NCBI GenBank assembly: GCA_031290535.1
Contig: JAITNI010000327.1
Span: 1 to 6,317, forward strand
Length of the DNA stretch: 6,317 nucleotides
From: Zoogloeaceae bacterium
Lineage (GTDB): Bacteria > Pseudomonadota > Gammaproteobacteria > Burkholderiales > Rhodocyclaceae
Reading direction: 5' to 3'
Made by a program: the position numbers and the translations under genes. Below are positions 1 to 5,767 of this stretch, in pieces (position 1 is the first letter of the stretch; every line of letters begins with the position of its first letter). The notes under the pieces are model-generated. The model worked only from the letters and a program-made list of their open reading frames with translations, had not been told where the DNA came from and did not search any database.

Positions 1-3
1 CAC

Positions 4-23
4 TCCCCCCTTGACAGGGGGGA
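4..23. repeat. Perfect inverted repeat (7-bp stem, 6-base loop)
   Basis: Bases 4-10 (TCCCCCC) are exactly complementary to 17-23 (GGGGGGA), with the loop TTGACA between them. It lies in the non-coding stretch downstream of nuoF and is separate from the hairpin array at 46-131. No T-run follows on either strand, so it does not look like a standard intrinsic terminator. Function unknown; it may belong to a larger repeat cut by the window edge. Confidence 0.5.
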
Positions 24-45
24 AGCCACTCCGCCCTATACGCCT

Positions 46-131
46 TATGGAGTGCGGGAGCTTGCTCCCGCTTTGAAAGCGCGGAAAGCTCGCGCTAACT
101 TGAAAGCGGCGGCAAGCCGCCGCACTCCATA
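46..131. repeat. Composite three-hairpin palindromic repeat (REP/BIME-like or MITE-like)
   Basis: A 12-bp perfect terminal inverted repeat, TATGGAGTGCGG (46-57) and CCGCACTCCATA (120-131), encloses three adjacent hairpins. Hairpin 1 is GCGGGAGC/GCTCCCGC (54-61/64-71). Hairpin 2 is AGCGCG/CGCGCT (78-83/91-96). Hairpin 3 is GCGGCGGC/GCCGCCGC (106-113/116-123). Hairpins 1 and 3 use the inner bases of the terminal repeat, leaving an 8-bp closing stem (46-53/124-131), so the element can fold as a cloverleaf-like four-way junction. The direct repeat TTGAAAGCG occurs at 73-81 and 100-108. No ORF lies inside. The design resembles dispersed extragenic palindromes; being multi-copy in this genome is an inference. 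It may also stabilise the 3' end of nuoF mRNA or terminate it. Confidence 0.7.
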
Positions 132-221
132 CAGCAGCCGGACGTGAAAAGGCCGAAGGCCGGAGGACAGCCGCACACAAGGGGAGGGAGGGGGAAGGGT
201 TTGCGGCCTCTATTCCGTGCG
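132..221. other. Non-coding stretch after nuoF, with a G-rich tract
   Basis: This is the 3' part of the roughly 220-base gap below the nuoF stop codon. No credible coding frame is visible. It contains a short GGCC-GAA-GGCC palindrome (151-161) which, on the nuoF transcript strand, is followed by four T residues (147-150). That stem is only 4 bp, too short to call a terminator with confidence. At 181-199 the plus strand has four G-runs (4, 3, 5 and 3 G) separated by one or two A, which fits the G-quadruplex pattern; the transcript strand is correspondingly C-rich. No start of nuoG or any other gene is seen. Confidence 0.5.
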
Positions 222-1556
222 TCATGCCGCCCCCTCATGAAACCCGCTCCCCGCCCACTGCACGTCTTTCGGCACCAGACAGGTTTTGTGTTCGATGTGA
301 TACAAAAACTCATCCCGGAAGTGTTTCACGAAACTTTGCACCGGCATGGCGGCTGCGTCGCCCAGGGCGCAGATGGTGCGTCCGGCGATGTTGCCCGCGA
401 CGCCCAGCAGCAAATCCAGATCATCGGGCCGTCCCGCGCCGTTTTCCAGCCGCTTCAACACCTGATACAGCCAGCCTGTGCCCTCCCGGCAGGGGGTGCA
501 TTGGCCGCAGGATTCTTCGTGGTAAAAGAAAGAGAGGCGTTCCAGCGCCTTGACCATGCAGACGGTCTCATCCATCACGATCACCGCGCCGGAGCCGAGC
601 ATGGAACCGGCCTTGCTGATGGAATCGTAATCCAGCGTACAGTCCATGATGATGTCGGCGGGCAGCACGGGGGAGGAGGAGCCGCCGGGAATCACCGCCT
701 TTAATTTGCGCCCGCCGCGAATGCCGCCGCACAGTTCCAGCAGTTTGGCAAACGGGGTGCCAAGCGGGATTTCGTAATTGCCGGGGCGGTTGACGTGGCC
801 GGAGACGGAAAAGAGTTTGCAGCCGCCGTTGTTGGGCTTGCCCAAATTCAAAAAGGCTTCGCCGCCCATGTTCAGGATGAAGGGGATGGAGGCGAAGGTT
901 TCCGTGTTGTTGATGGTGGTCGGCTTGCCGTACAGGCCAAAGGAAGCCGGGAAGGGCGGCTTGAAGCGCGGCTGTCCCTTTTTGCCTTCGATGGATTCCA
1001 GCAGCGCCGTTTCCTCGCCACAGATGTACGCGCCATAACCGTGGTGGGCGAAGAGTTCAAAACCAAAGCTGGAACCCTGAATATTCTGCCCGATCAGCCC
1101 CGCCGCGCGGGCTTCGGCCAGCGCTTCCTCGAACTGTTTGTACACTTCCCAGATTTCGCCGTGGATGTAGTTGTAGCCCCGGTTCGCGCCGATGGCATAG
1201 GCGCCAATCGCCATCCCCTCAATCACCGCGTGCGGGTTGAAGCGCAGGATGTCCCGGTCTTTGAAGGTGCCCGGCTCGCCTTCGTCGGTGTTGCAGACCA
1301 CGTATTTGTCGCCGGGAAAGGAGCGCGGCATGAAGCTCCATTTGAGACCGGTGGGAAAGCCCGCGCCGCCACGTCCGCGCAAAACGGAGGCCTTGATTTC
1401 GGCGATGATCTGTTCTGGCGGGATTTTTTCCGCGAGGATTTTTTTGAGCCTCGCGTAACCGCCCCGCGCCAGATAGGCGGACAAGCGCCAGTTGTCGGCG
1501 TTGCCGGTGTCCAGTCCGGCCATGATGACCGGGTTGATGGTGCCGAGGATGGCCAT
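222..1556 (-). CDS. nuoF: NADH-quinone oxidoreductase subunit F (NADH/FMN-binding, complex I)
   Basis: NuoF binds NADH and FMN and carries the N3 [4Fe-4S] cluster. It accepts hydride from NADH and passes electrons into the iron-sulfur chain of complex I, on the cytoplasmic side. The product is 444 residues, normal for the family. The glycine-rich motif [13 protein letters not shown] is at 61-73, [14 protein letters not shown] at 89-102, and [18 protein letters not shown] at 171-188. Cluster ligands are C350, C353 and C356 ([12 protein letters not shown]) plus C396 (RTICALGD). The start chosen is the ATG that overlaps the nuoE stop by one base (TAATG), preceded by GGGAG at good spacing; an in-frame extension to 1787 only reads through nuoE. 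The C-terminal [10 protein letters not shown] is typical of proteobacterial NuoF. nuoG, usually next, is not in the window. Confidence 0.97.
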   Translation of the reverse strand: MAILGTINPVIMAGLDTGNADNWRLSAYLARGGYARLKKILAEKIPPEQIIAEIKASVLRGRGGAGFPTGLKWSFMPRSFPGDKYVVCNTDEGEPGTFKDRDILRFNPHAVIEGMAIGAYAIGANRGYNYIHGEIWEVYKQFEEALAEARAAGLIGQNIQGSSFGFELFAHHGYGAYICGEETALLESIEGKKGQPRFKPPFPASFGLYGKPTTINNTETFASIPFILNMGGEAFLNLGKPNNGGCKLFSVSGHVNRPGNYEIPLGTPFAKLLELCGGIRGGRKLKAVIPGGSSSPVLPADIIMDCTLDYDSISKAGSMLGSGAVIVMDETVCMVKALERLSFFYHEESCGQCTPCREGTGWLYQVLKRLENGAGRPDDLDLLLGVAGNIAGRTICALGDAAAMPVQSFVKHFRDEFLYHIEHKTCLVPKDVQWAGSGFHEGAA

Positions 1557-2029
1557 TATTCGCACTCCCGCAACAGGGCATCGATGTGTTCTGGTCGCAT
1601 CTGCCCGCATAGGCGGCGATTGTTGACCAGCAGCACGGGCGCGTCGCCGCAAGCGCCCATGCACTCGCCTTCGACGAGGGTAAACTTGCTGTCCGGCGTG
1701 GTCTCGCCGATCTTGACGCCAAGTTTTTCTTCCAGATAGGCTACTGCGTGGTAGCCGCCGGAGAGCGCGCAGGGCAGGTTGGTGCACACCGTGAGCTTGT
1801 ATCTGCCGACCGGTTTCAGGTCATACATATTGTAAAAACTGGCGACCTCGTAAGCGGCAATCGGCGGCAGACCCAGATAGACGGCGACGGCCTCGATGGC
1901 CTGGGGCGACAGCCAGCCCTGTTCCTCCTGCGCCAGCGCAAGACAGGCCATGACAGCGGAACGCTTGCGGTCATCCGGGTATTTGGCGACCTCGCGGTCG
2001 AATTTTTGCAGGGTGTCGGGGGTAAACAT
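1556..2029 (-). CDS. nuoE: NADH-quinone oxidoreductase subunit E ([2Fe-2S], complex I)
   Basis: NuoE, the 24-kDa subunit homologue, has a thioredoxin-like fold carrying the N1a [2Fe-2S] cluster and pairs with NuoF in the NADH-oxidising module. The product is 157 residues, normal for proteobacteria. The four cluster ligands are visible as C82 and C87 ([12 protein letters not shown]) and C123 and C127 ([10 protein letters not shown]). The N-terminal helical part includes the conserved region [10 protein letters not shown] (60-69). The ATG lies six bases after the stop of the small gene upstream (TGATTCGACATG) and lacks a strong Shine-Dalgarno sequence, so translation is probably coupled to that gene. 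The 3' end overlaps nuoF by one base. In most nuo operons nuoE directly follows nuoD; here two foreign genes intervene. Confidence 0.96.
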   Translation of the reverse strand: MFTPDTLQKFDREVAKYPDDRKRSAVMACLALAQEEQGWLSPQAIEAVAVYLGLPPIAAYEVASFYNMYDLKPVGRYKLTVCTNLPCALSGGYHAVAYLEEKLGVKIGETTPDSKFTLVEGECMGACGDAPVLLVNNRRLCGQMRPEHIDALLRECE

Positions 2030-2035
2030 GTCGAA

Positions 2036-2395
2036 TCAAGCCCAATCGGTTGTAAGACTGAGGATGCGAAAATCCTGTCGGTCAATTTCATAGCGCCAGT
2101 CCGCATCCAGAATGGCAATGACCGCTTCGTGCGGAGAAAAGAAAACCACATAGGCCGCCTTTTCCTCGGTAATCGTGATGCGGTAATTGCGCGCCTCCGC
2201 CAAAACGCCCGTTCGGCGACGCGGCAGTTCGGCGGCGAAGTGCGAATAAGCCACTTCCAGCGCCCGTACCACGCCATAGCGTGACGGTTGCGGTACGGCG
2301 GCCTCTTCGGCAAGCGCCGGAGGGACAAACGTGGCGGAGAGCAGCAGCACCATGAGCGTTAAAAAATTGCGGGGGGTCGGGAACAGGTTTGACAT
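2036..2395 (-). CDS. Small secreted protein, second of a tandem paralogous pair, function unknown
   Basis: I do not recognise this family. The product from the preferred ATG is 119 residues. It starts with a signal peptide: R9, a hydrophobic core at about 11-24 and a likely cut after ALA-29, so it should be exported to the periplasm. The mature part shares with its upstream neighbour VRALEVAYSHFAAEL (43-57), NYRITITE (70-77), a short strand VVFFSP (83-88) and YEIDRQDFRIL (102-112). It has no cysteine, so it is neither a lipoprotein nor an Fe-S protein. An in-frame ATG at 2419 would add eight residues and overlap the previous gene; the ATG at 2395 gives a cleaner signal peptide and sits four bases after that gene's stop. 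The stop is six bases before nuoE. A helix followed by a beta-sheet, as in cystatin- or NTF2-like folds, is a guess from pattern only. Confidence 0.85.
   Translation of the reverse strand: MSNLFPTPRNFLTLMVLLLSATFVPPALAEEAAVPQPSRYGVVRALEVAYSHFAAELPRRRTGVLAEARNYRITITEEKAAYVVFFSPHEAVIAILDADWRYEIDRQDFRILSLTTDWA
2225..2276. repeat. DNA-level repeat shared by the two small genes (copy in the second gene)
   Basis: Bases 2225-2276 match 2616-2667 in the upstream paralog at 47 of 52 positions, without gaps. Two more blocks match: 2061-2078 with 2422-2439 (17 of 18) and 2166-2191 with 2518-2543 (23 of 26). The blocks encode the HFAAEL, QDFRIL and NYxITITE regions. Their order is the same in both copies while the sequence between them differs, as expected for a direct gene duplication followed by divergence. 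Confidence 0.85.
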
Positions 2396-2399
2396 TGCC

Positions 2400-2747
2400 T
2401 TATTGCCCCCGTACCACATTCAGGATACGAAAATCCTGTTTGTCCAACTGGTAAGTGCGGTCGCCACCCAACATTTTCTGCTTCGGGGCGAAATAGACTT
2501 CAAACGTCTCGCCGCTTTCGGTAATGGTGATGTGGTAATTGTGAATGCTCGACAGAAACGCCGCCGTAGCCTCCTGGCTTCCCGGCCTCGGCTTAAGTGG
2601 CGCGGGGCGCTGCGCCAGTTCGGCGGCAAAGTGCTGATAAGCCACTTCCAGCGCCCGCACCGCGCCAGGACGCTGCACAGCATCTTCCGCAAACGCGGCG
2701 GCGGACATCAGCAGCATCAGAACGAGGAGGGAGCGAATAATCCACAT
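2400..2747 (-). CDS. Small secreted protein, first of a tandem paralogous pair, function unknown
   Basis: I do not recognise this family. The product is 115 residues. The N-terminus is a signal peptide: R5, a hydrophobic core at about 7-17 and a likely cut after AFA-20, leaving a mature protein of about 95 residues in the periplasm. Motifs shared with the downstream paralog are VRALEVAYQHFAAEL (30-44), NYHITITE (70-77), FEVYFAP (82-88) and YQLDKQDFRIL (99-109). A linker rich in P, A and S (about 45-67) is roughly 13 residues longer than in the paralog, and MLGGDR (92-97) is not conserved there. There is no cysteine. The ATG is four bases after the nuoD stop without a clear Shine-Dalgarno sequence, suggesting coupling to nuoD; the only in-frame start further upstream considered is a TTG inside nuoD. 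The ending GG..Y.(L/I)DK.D..IL faintly recalls NTF2-fold proteins; this is speculative. Confidence 0.87.
   Translation of the reverse strand: MWIIRSLLVLMLLMSAAAFAEDAVQRPGAVRALEVAYQHFAAELAQRPAPLKPRPGSQEATAAFLSSIHNYHITITESGETFEVYFAPKQKMLGGDRTYQLDKQDFRILNVVRGQ
2616..2667. repeat. DNA-level repeat shared by the two small genes (copy in the first gene)
   Basis: This is the partner of 2225-2276: same orientation, 391 bases away, 47 of 52 bases identical. It encodes the VRALEVAY-HFAAEL helix region. About 39 extra bases separate it from the next shared block (2518-2543) compared with the other copy, which accounts for the longer linker in this protein. Confidence 0.85.
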
Positions 2748-2751
2748 GGCG

Positions 2752-4005
2752 TCAGCGGTCAATCTCGCCGAACACAATGTCCTGCGAGCCGATGATGGTC
2801 ACGACATCGGCGAGCATGTGGCCGCGTGACATTTCATCCATCGCGGCCAGGTGCGCAAAGCCGGGGGCGCGGATTTTGAGGCGGTAGGGTTTGTTGGCGC
2901 CGTCGGAAATGGCGTAAATGCCGAATTCGCCCTTGGGGTGCTCAATCGCCGCGTAGGCTTCGCCCTCCGGCACGTGGATGCCTTCGGAAAAGAGCTTGAA
3001 GTGGTGAATCAGGCTCTCCATGTTCGACTTGATTTCGGCATGGGGCGGCGGCGACACCTTGTAATCGGCGGACATCACCGGGCCGGGATTTTTCCGCAGC
3101 CAGCCAATACATTGCCGGATGATGGCGTTCGACTGCAACATTTCTTCCATCCGCACCAGATAGCGGTCATAGGAATCGCCATTGACCCCCACCGGAATAT
3201 CAAACTCCACTTTGTCATAGGCGGCGTAGGGCTGCTTTTTACGCAAATCCCACTCGATACCCGAACCGCGCAGCATCGCGCCGGTAAAGCCGAGTTGCTG
3301 CGCCCGCTCCGGCGAAACGACGCCGATATTGACCAGCCGCTGCTTCCAGATGCGGTTGTCGGTGAGCAGGGTGTGATATTCGCTATGGTATTTGGGGAAG
3401 CGCTCGGTGAAATCCTCCAGGAAATCAAGCAGCGACCCCTGCCGGTTGGCGTTGAAGGCTTTCACCGCCGCCGCGTTTTTCCAGGGGGATTCCTTGTATT
3501 GCGGCATCCGGTCGGGCAGGTCGCGGTAGACGCCGCCGGGACGGTAGTAGGCGGCGTGCATCCGCGCCCCGGATACCGCTTCGTAGACGTCCATCAGGTC
3601 TTCGCGCTCGCGGAAGGTATACAGCACCATCGTCATCGCGCCGACATCGAGCGCGTGGCAGCCAATCCCCAGCAGGTGATTCAGAATGCGCGTCACTTCG
3701 TCGAACATCGTCCGCACATACAGGGCGCGCTCCGGCACTTCAACGCCGAGCAACTTTTCCACCGCCAGACAGTAGGCGTGTTCGTTGCACATCATCGAGA
3801 CGTAATCGAGGCGATCCATGTAGGGCACGGACTGCACCCAGGTGCGGGTTTCGGCGAGTTTTTCGGTGCCGCGATGCAGGAGGCCGACGTGCGGATCGGC
3901 GCGTTCGACGACTTCGCCATCCATTTCCAGCACCAGCCGCAACACCCCGTGCGCCGCCGGATGCTGCGGGCCAAAATTAAGCGTGTAATTGCGAATGTCG
4001 GTCAT
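2752..4005 (-). CDS. nuoD: NADH-quinone oxidoreductase subunit D (quinone-site subunit, complex I)
   Basis: NuoD, the 49-kDa subunit homologue, forms the quinone-reduction pocket with NuoB at the foot of the peripheral arm. The product is 417 residues, the usual length for a stand-alone NuoD not fused to Nuo[14 protein letters not shown] is at 11-23. H19 and Y68 (DRLDYV) correspond by position to the quinone-contacting His38 and Tyr87 of Thermus Nqo4. [14 protein letters not shown] (39-52) and the C-terminal [12 protein letters not shown] are canonical. The start overlaps the nuoC stop as ATGA and is preceded by AGGGAG six bases upstream, a good ribosome binding site. No truncation or frameshift is seen. 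The stop is followed after four bases by the first small secreted-protein gene instead of nuoE. Confidence 0.97.
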   Translation of the reverse strand: MTDIRNYTLNFGPQHPAAHGVLRLVLEMDGEVVERADPHVGLLHRGTEKLAETRTWVQSVPYMDRLDYVSMMCNEHAYCLAVEKLLGVEVPERALYVRTMFDEVTRILNHLLGIGCHALDVGAMTMVLYTFREREDLMDVYEAVSGARMHAAYYRPGGVYRDLPDRMPQYKESPWKNAAAVKAFNANRQGSLLDFLEDFTERFPKYHSEYHTLLTDNRIWKQRLVNIGVVSPERAQQLGFTGAMLRGSGIEWDLRKKQPYAAYDKVEFDIPVGVNGDSYDRYLVRMEEMLQSNAIIRQCIGWLRKNPGPVMSADYKVSPPPHAEIKSNMESLIHHFKLFSEGIHVPEGEAYAAIEHPKGEFGIYAISDGANKPYRLKIRAPGFAHLAAMDEMSRGHMLADVVTIIGSQDIVFGEIDR

Positions 4006-4631
4006 GCGACGCTCCCTTCGTTGCTCTTTCCGCCATAGGTGGGTTCGCGGCGGATGCGTGGCGTGTTTTCACGTGGCTCAATCGTGACCGGCTGATAAAC
4101 GACGCGCCCGGCTTCCGGGTCATAGCGCATTTCCACATGCCCGGAAACGGGAAAATCCTTGCGGAAAGGGTGGCCGACAAAACCATAATCGGTGAGGAGG
4201 CGGCGCAAATCTTCGTGCCCTTCAAAAATGATGCCGAACAGGTCAAAGGCTTCGCGCTCGTACCAGTTGGCCGAATTCCACACCGGAGTAGCGGAGGCGA
4301 CGACCGGGAAAGCGTTGTCTTCGGCAAACACCCGCACCCGTACCCGCCAGTTGTGGGCAATGGAAAGCAGATGCAGCACCACGGCATAACGCTTGCCCGG
4401 CCAGTTTTCGCCATACGCGGAATAATCAACGCCGCAGAGGTCGATCAGTTCCGCAAAACCCAGTTCCGGCGTATCGCGCAGGAGGAGGAGCGTGGCGGCG
4501 TAATCGGCGGCGGACACTTCGATGCTGATTTCGCCCAGCGCCCGCGTCAGTGTGGAGAGACGCGCGCCCAGATGGGTCTTCAGATTTTCCTGGAGTTTTT
4601 CCAGCTTGGCAGAGATCGGCTTGGCGGACAT
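4002..4631 (-). CDS. nuoC: NADH-quinone oxidoreductase subunit C (complex I)
   Basis: NuoC, the 30-kDa subunit homologue, is a structural subunit of the connecting module that packs against NuoD. The product is 209 residues, typical for a proteobacterial stand-alone NuoC. The family signature [17 protein letters not shown] is at 123-139, followed by [11 protein letters not shown] (141-151) and [10 protein letters not shown] (153-162). [10 protein letters not shown] (61-70) is also typical. The start ATG is 21 bases after nuoB. Unlike its neighbours it has no purine-rich ribosome binding site: the bases just before ATG read GCCTCCTC, a pyrimidine run. The short N-terminal [10 protein letters not shown] looks like a small local duplication of the usual MSAKLE beginning. 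The gene ends in a 4-base overlap with nuoD. Confidence 0.96.
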   Translation of the reverse strand: MSAKPISAKLEKLQENLKTHLGARLSTLTRALGEISIEVSAADYAATLLLLRDTPELGFAELIDLCGVDYSAYGENWPGKRYAVVLHLLSIAHNWRVRVRVFAEDNAFPVVASATPVWNSANWYEREAFDLFGIIFEGHEDLRRLLTDYGFVGHPFRKDFPVSGHVEMRYDPEAGRVVYQPVTIEPRENTPRIRREPTYGGKSNEGSVA

Positions 4632-4652
4632 GAGGAGGCTATCAGGAAAAAA
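4632..4652 (-). promoter_or_regulatory. nuoC leader without a Shine-Dalgarno sequence
   Basis: The 21 bases between the nuoB stop and the nuoC ATG read, on the transcript strand, a T-rich stretch followed by GATAGCCTCCTC. The CCTCCT matches the anti-Shine-Dalgarno sequence rather than its complement, so this spacer offers no normal ribosome binding site. Initiation may rely on re-initiation after nuoB. No stable hairpin is evident. Confidence 0.35.
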
Positions 4653-5129
4653 TTAACGGGCGATGGTAGAGGTGCGGCGAATCTTGTTCTGCAACTGGAT
4701 AATGCCGTAGATCAGCGCCTCGGCGGTCGGTGGGCAGCCGGGCACGTAAATATCCACCGGCACAATGCGGTCGCAGCCGCGCACCACGGAATAGGAATAA
4801 TGGTAATAGCCGCCGCCATTGGCGCACGACCCCATCGAAATCACCCAGCGCGGCTCCGCCATCTGGTCATACACCTTGCGCAGCGCCGCGCCCATCTTGT
4901 TGGTGAGAGTGCCCGCGACAATCATCACATCCGACTGGCGCGGCGAGGGACGAAACACCACGCCAAAGCGGTCGAGATCGTAACGGGCGCAACCGGCGTG
5001 AATCATCTCCACCGCGCAGCAGGCCAGACCAAAGGTCATCGGCCACATCGAACCCGTCCGCACGTAATTAATCAGCGCGTCCGCCGAGGTGGTGACGAAC
5101 CCTTGTTTCATGAGACCTTCAATCGACAT
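4653..5129 (-). CDS. nuoB: NADH-quinone oxidoreductase subunit B (N2 [4Fe-4S] subunit, complex I)
   Basis: NuoB, the PSST subunit homologue, holds cluster N2, the final electron carrier before quinone. The product is 158 residues, normal for the family. The cluster ligands are the adjacent C37 and C38 (GLACCAVEM), C102 (GSCANGGG) and C132 ([11 protein letters not shown]), with the correct spacing. The conserved stretch [20 protein letters not shown] is at 60-79. The ATG is three bases after the nuoA stop (TAGGGCATG) and is preceded by GGGAG within the end of nuoA, a good ribosome binding site. It is followed by nuoC after 21 bases. Confidence 0.97.
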   Translation of the reverse strand: MSIEGLMKQGFVTTSADALINYVRTGSMWPMTFGLACCAVEMIHAGCARYDLDRFGVVFRPSPRQSDVMIVAGTLTNKMGAALRKVYDQMAEPRWVISMGSCANGGGYYHYSYSVVRGCDRIVPVDIYVPGCPPTAEALIYGIIQLQNKIRRTSTIAR

Positions 5130-5132
5130 GCC

Positions 5133-5507
5133 CTACTCCCAATCCAGCGCGCCCTTGGCCCAGGCGTAAGCGTCGCCGACCAGGATAATGGACAGAAAAA
5201 CCACGACTTCCAGGAAGCCGAAAAACTTGAAGGAATCACTGGCGACAATGTCCTTGAACACCGCCCCCCAGGGAAACAGGAAGGCAATCTCAAGGTCAAA
5301 GAGAATGAAGATGATGGCGATCAGGTAATAGCGCACATCAAACTTCATGCGCGCATCCTCAAACGCCTCAAAGCCGCACTCGTAGGCGGAGAGTTTTTGC
5401 GCATCCGGCTTGTGCGGCGCAATGAACCACCCCATACACACCGGCAAGATTCCAATTGCCAGCCCCACGAGGATGAACATCAAAATCGGAAAATAGTTTT
5501 CCAGCAT
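5133..5507 (-). CDS. nuoA: NADH-quinone oxidoreductase subunit A (membrane subunit, complex I)
   Basis: NuoA (ND3 homologue) is a small inner-membrane subunit beside the quinone channel. The product from the chosen ATG is 124 residues with three transmembrane segments at about 6-28, 59-81 and 97-117. The loop after the first segment carries the family signature [20 protein letters not shown] (42-61), including the conserved loop cysteine C44. The acidic pair D71/E73 ([11 protein letters not shown]) in the second segment is present. The C-terminus GALDWE is typical of betaproteobacteria. An upstream in-frame GTG at 5561 would add 18 polar residues from the promoter region and was rejected. The ribosome binding site is weak (GAAAG). 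This is the first gene of the nuo operon and lies downstream of the tRNA-Leu gene. Confidence 0.96.
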   Translation of the reverse strand: MLENYFPILMFILVGLAIGILPVCMGWFIAPHKPDAQKLSAYECGFEAFEDARMKFDVRYYLIAIIFILFDLEIAFLFPWGAVFKDIVASDSFKFFGFLEVVVFLSIILVGDAYAWAKGALDWE

Positions 5508-5545
5508 GAATACGCTTTCGTTCTTCGATGACCTCAAGATTTTAT

Positions 5546-5574
5546 ATCTTATACAAGACACAAAATCCTGCCAA
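5546..5574 (-). promoter_or_regulatory. Candidate sigma-70 promoter for the nuo operon
   Basis: On the minus strand TTGGCA (5574-5569, five of six to the -35 consensus) is followed after 17 bases by TAAGAT (5551-5546, four of six to the -10 consensus). An overlapping TATAAG (5553-5548) is a better -10 match, but at 15-base spacing. The region is strikingly AT-rich for this window and lies right after two terminator-like structures and about 40 bases before the nuoA ATG, where a promoter would be expected. This is pattern-based only. Confidence 0.45.
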
Positions 5575-5626
5575 AAAAGGGCGTCTCCTTACCAAAAAGC
5601 GCCACCACACAGCGATGACGCCCCTT
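5573..5626 (-). terminator. Distal alternative terminator hairpin between tRNA-Leu and nuoA
   Basis: On the minus strand GGGCGTC (5623-5617) pairs perfectly with GACGCCC (5585-5579), extendable by a G-U and two A-U pairs. It is directly followed by six T residues (5578-5573). The loop is long, about 31 bases, and contains the 3' arm and T-run of the proximal hairpin. Both hairpins use the same 5' arm, so only one can form at a time. It would end transcripts from tpiA, secG and the tRNA gene, or act as a fallback terminator. Confidence 0.5.
5594..5621 (-). terminator. Proximal intrinsic terminator after tRNA-Leu
   Basis: On the minus strand GCGTCATC (5621-5614) pairs with GGTGGCGC (5606-5599) to make an 8-bp stem with two G-U pairs and the loop GCTGTGT. 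Five T residues (5598-5594) follow immediately. It starts about 25 bases after the encoded CCA end of the tRNA, so it probably terminates the upstream transcript that includes secG and the tRNA. Confidence 0.6.
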
Positions 5627-5645
5627 GAGACTTCCCCCTTGAATC

Positions 5646-5730
5646 TGGTGCCGACGGCGAGACTCGAACTCGCACAGCCTAAGCCACTACCCCCTCAAGA
5701 TAGCGTGTCTACCAATTTCACCACGTCGGC
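5646..5730 (-). tRNA. tRNA-Leu, anticodon GAG
   Basis: This 85-base class II tRNA gene includes the encoded CCA (5648-5646). The acceptor stem is GCCGACG/CGTCGGC with discriminator A. The D-arm contains TTGGTAGACACGC. The anticodon stem is CTATC/GGTAG with loop TTGAGGG, giving anticodon GAG (plus-strand 5694-5696), which reads CUC and CUU leucine codons. The long variable arm has a short GGC/GCT-type stem with loop TTAG. The T-arm is GCGAG-TTCGAGT-CTCGC. It sits 37 bases after the secG stop with no clear promoter of its own, so it is probably cut from the secG transcript. The position between secG and nuoA is common in betaproteobacteria. No integrase or attachment-site duplication is seen nearby. 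Confidence 0.97.
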
Positions 5731-5767
5731 TGAAAAAACTGTGAGGCAAAACCCCCTGCACCAAAAA

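Noticed and set aside
46..131. CRISPR array
   Set aside because: The spaced palindromes have different stems, no identical repeats of CRISPR length and no spacers of constant size.
147..161. GGCC-TTC-GGCC hairpin followed by TTTT as the nuoF terminator
   Set aside because: The stem is only 4 bp and the T-run is short, so it is too weak to call.
795..1739. Plus-strand open frame opposite nuoF and the end of nuoE
   Set aside because: It is antisense to two confident genes, has no domain and no ribosome binding site.
1557..1787. N-terminal extension of nuoF by 77 codons
   Set aside because: The extra residues come from reading nuoE in another frame and do not resemble NuoF. The ATG at 1556 has a ribosome binding site and the standard TAATG junction.
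2748..2777. Earlier TTG start for the first small gene inside nuoD
   Set aside because: It would place polar residues before a well-formed signal peptide; the ATG at 2747 gives a normal one.
2851..4038. Long plus-strand open frame opposite nuoD
   Set aside because: It is antisense to a complete nuoD with intact motifs. Its His/Gly/Val-rich composition is typical of a mirrored frame.
4137..5531. Long plus-strand open frame opposite nuoA, nuoB and nuoC
   Set aside because: It lies wholly antisense to well-identified genes, spans their boundaries and shows no recognisable domain; high G+C makes such shadow frames common.
5646..5730. tRNA-Leu as an integration site of a mobile element
   Set aside because: There is no integrase, no duplicated tRNA 3' end, and the flanking genes are the standard neighbours.
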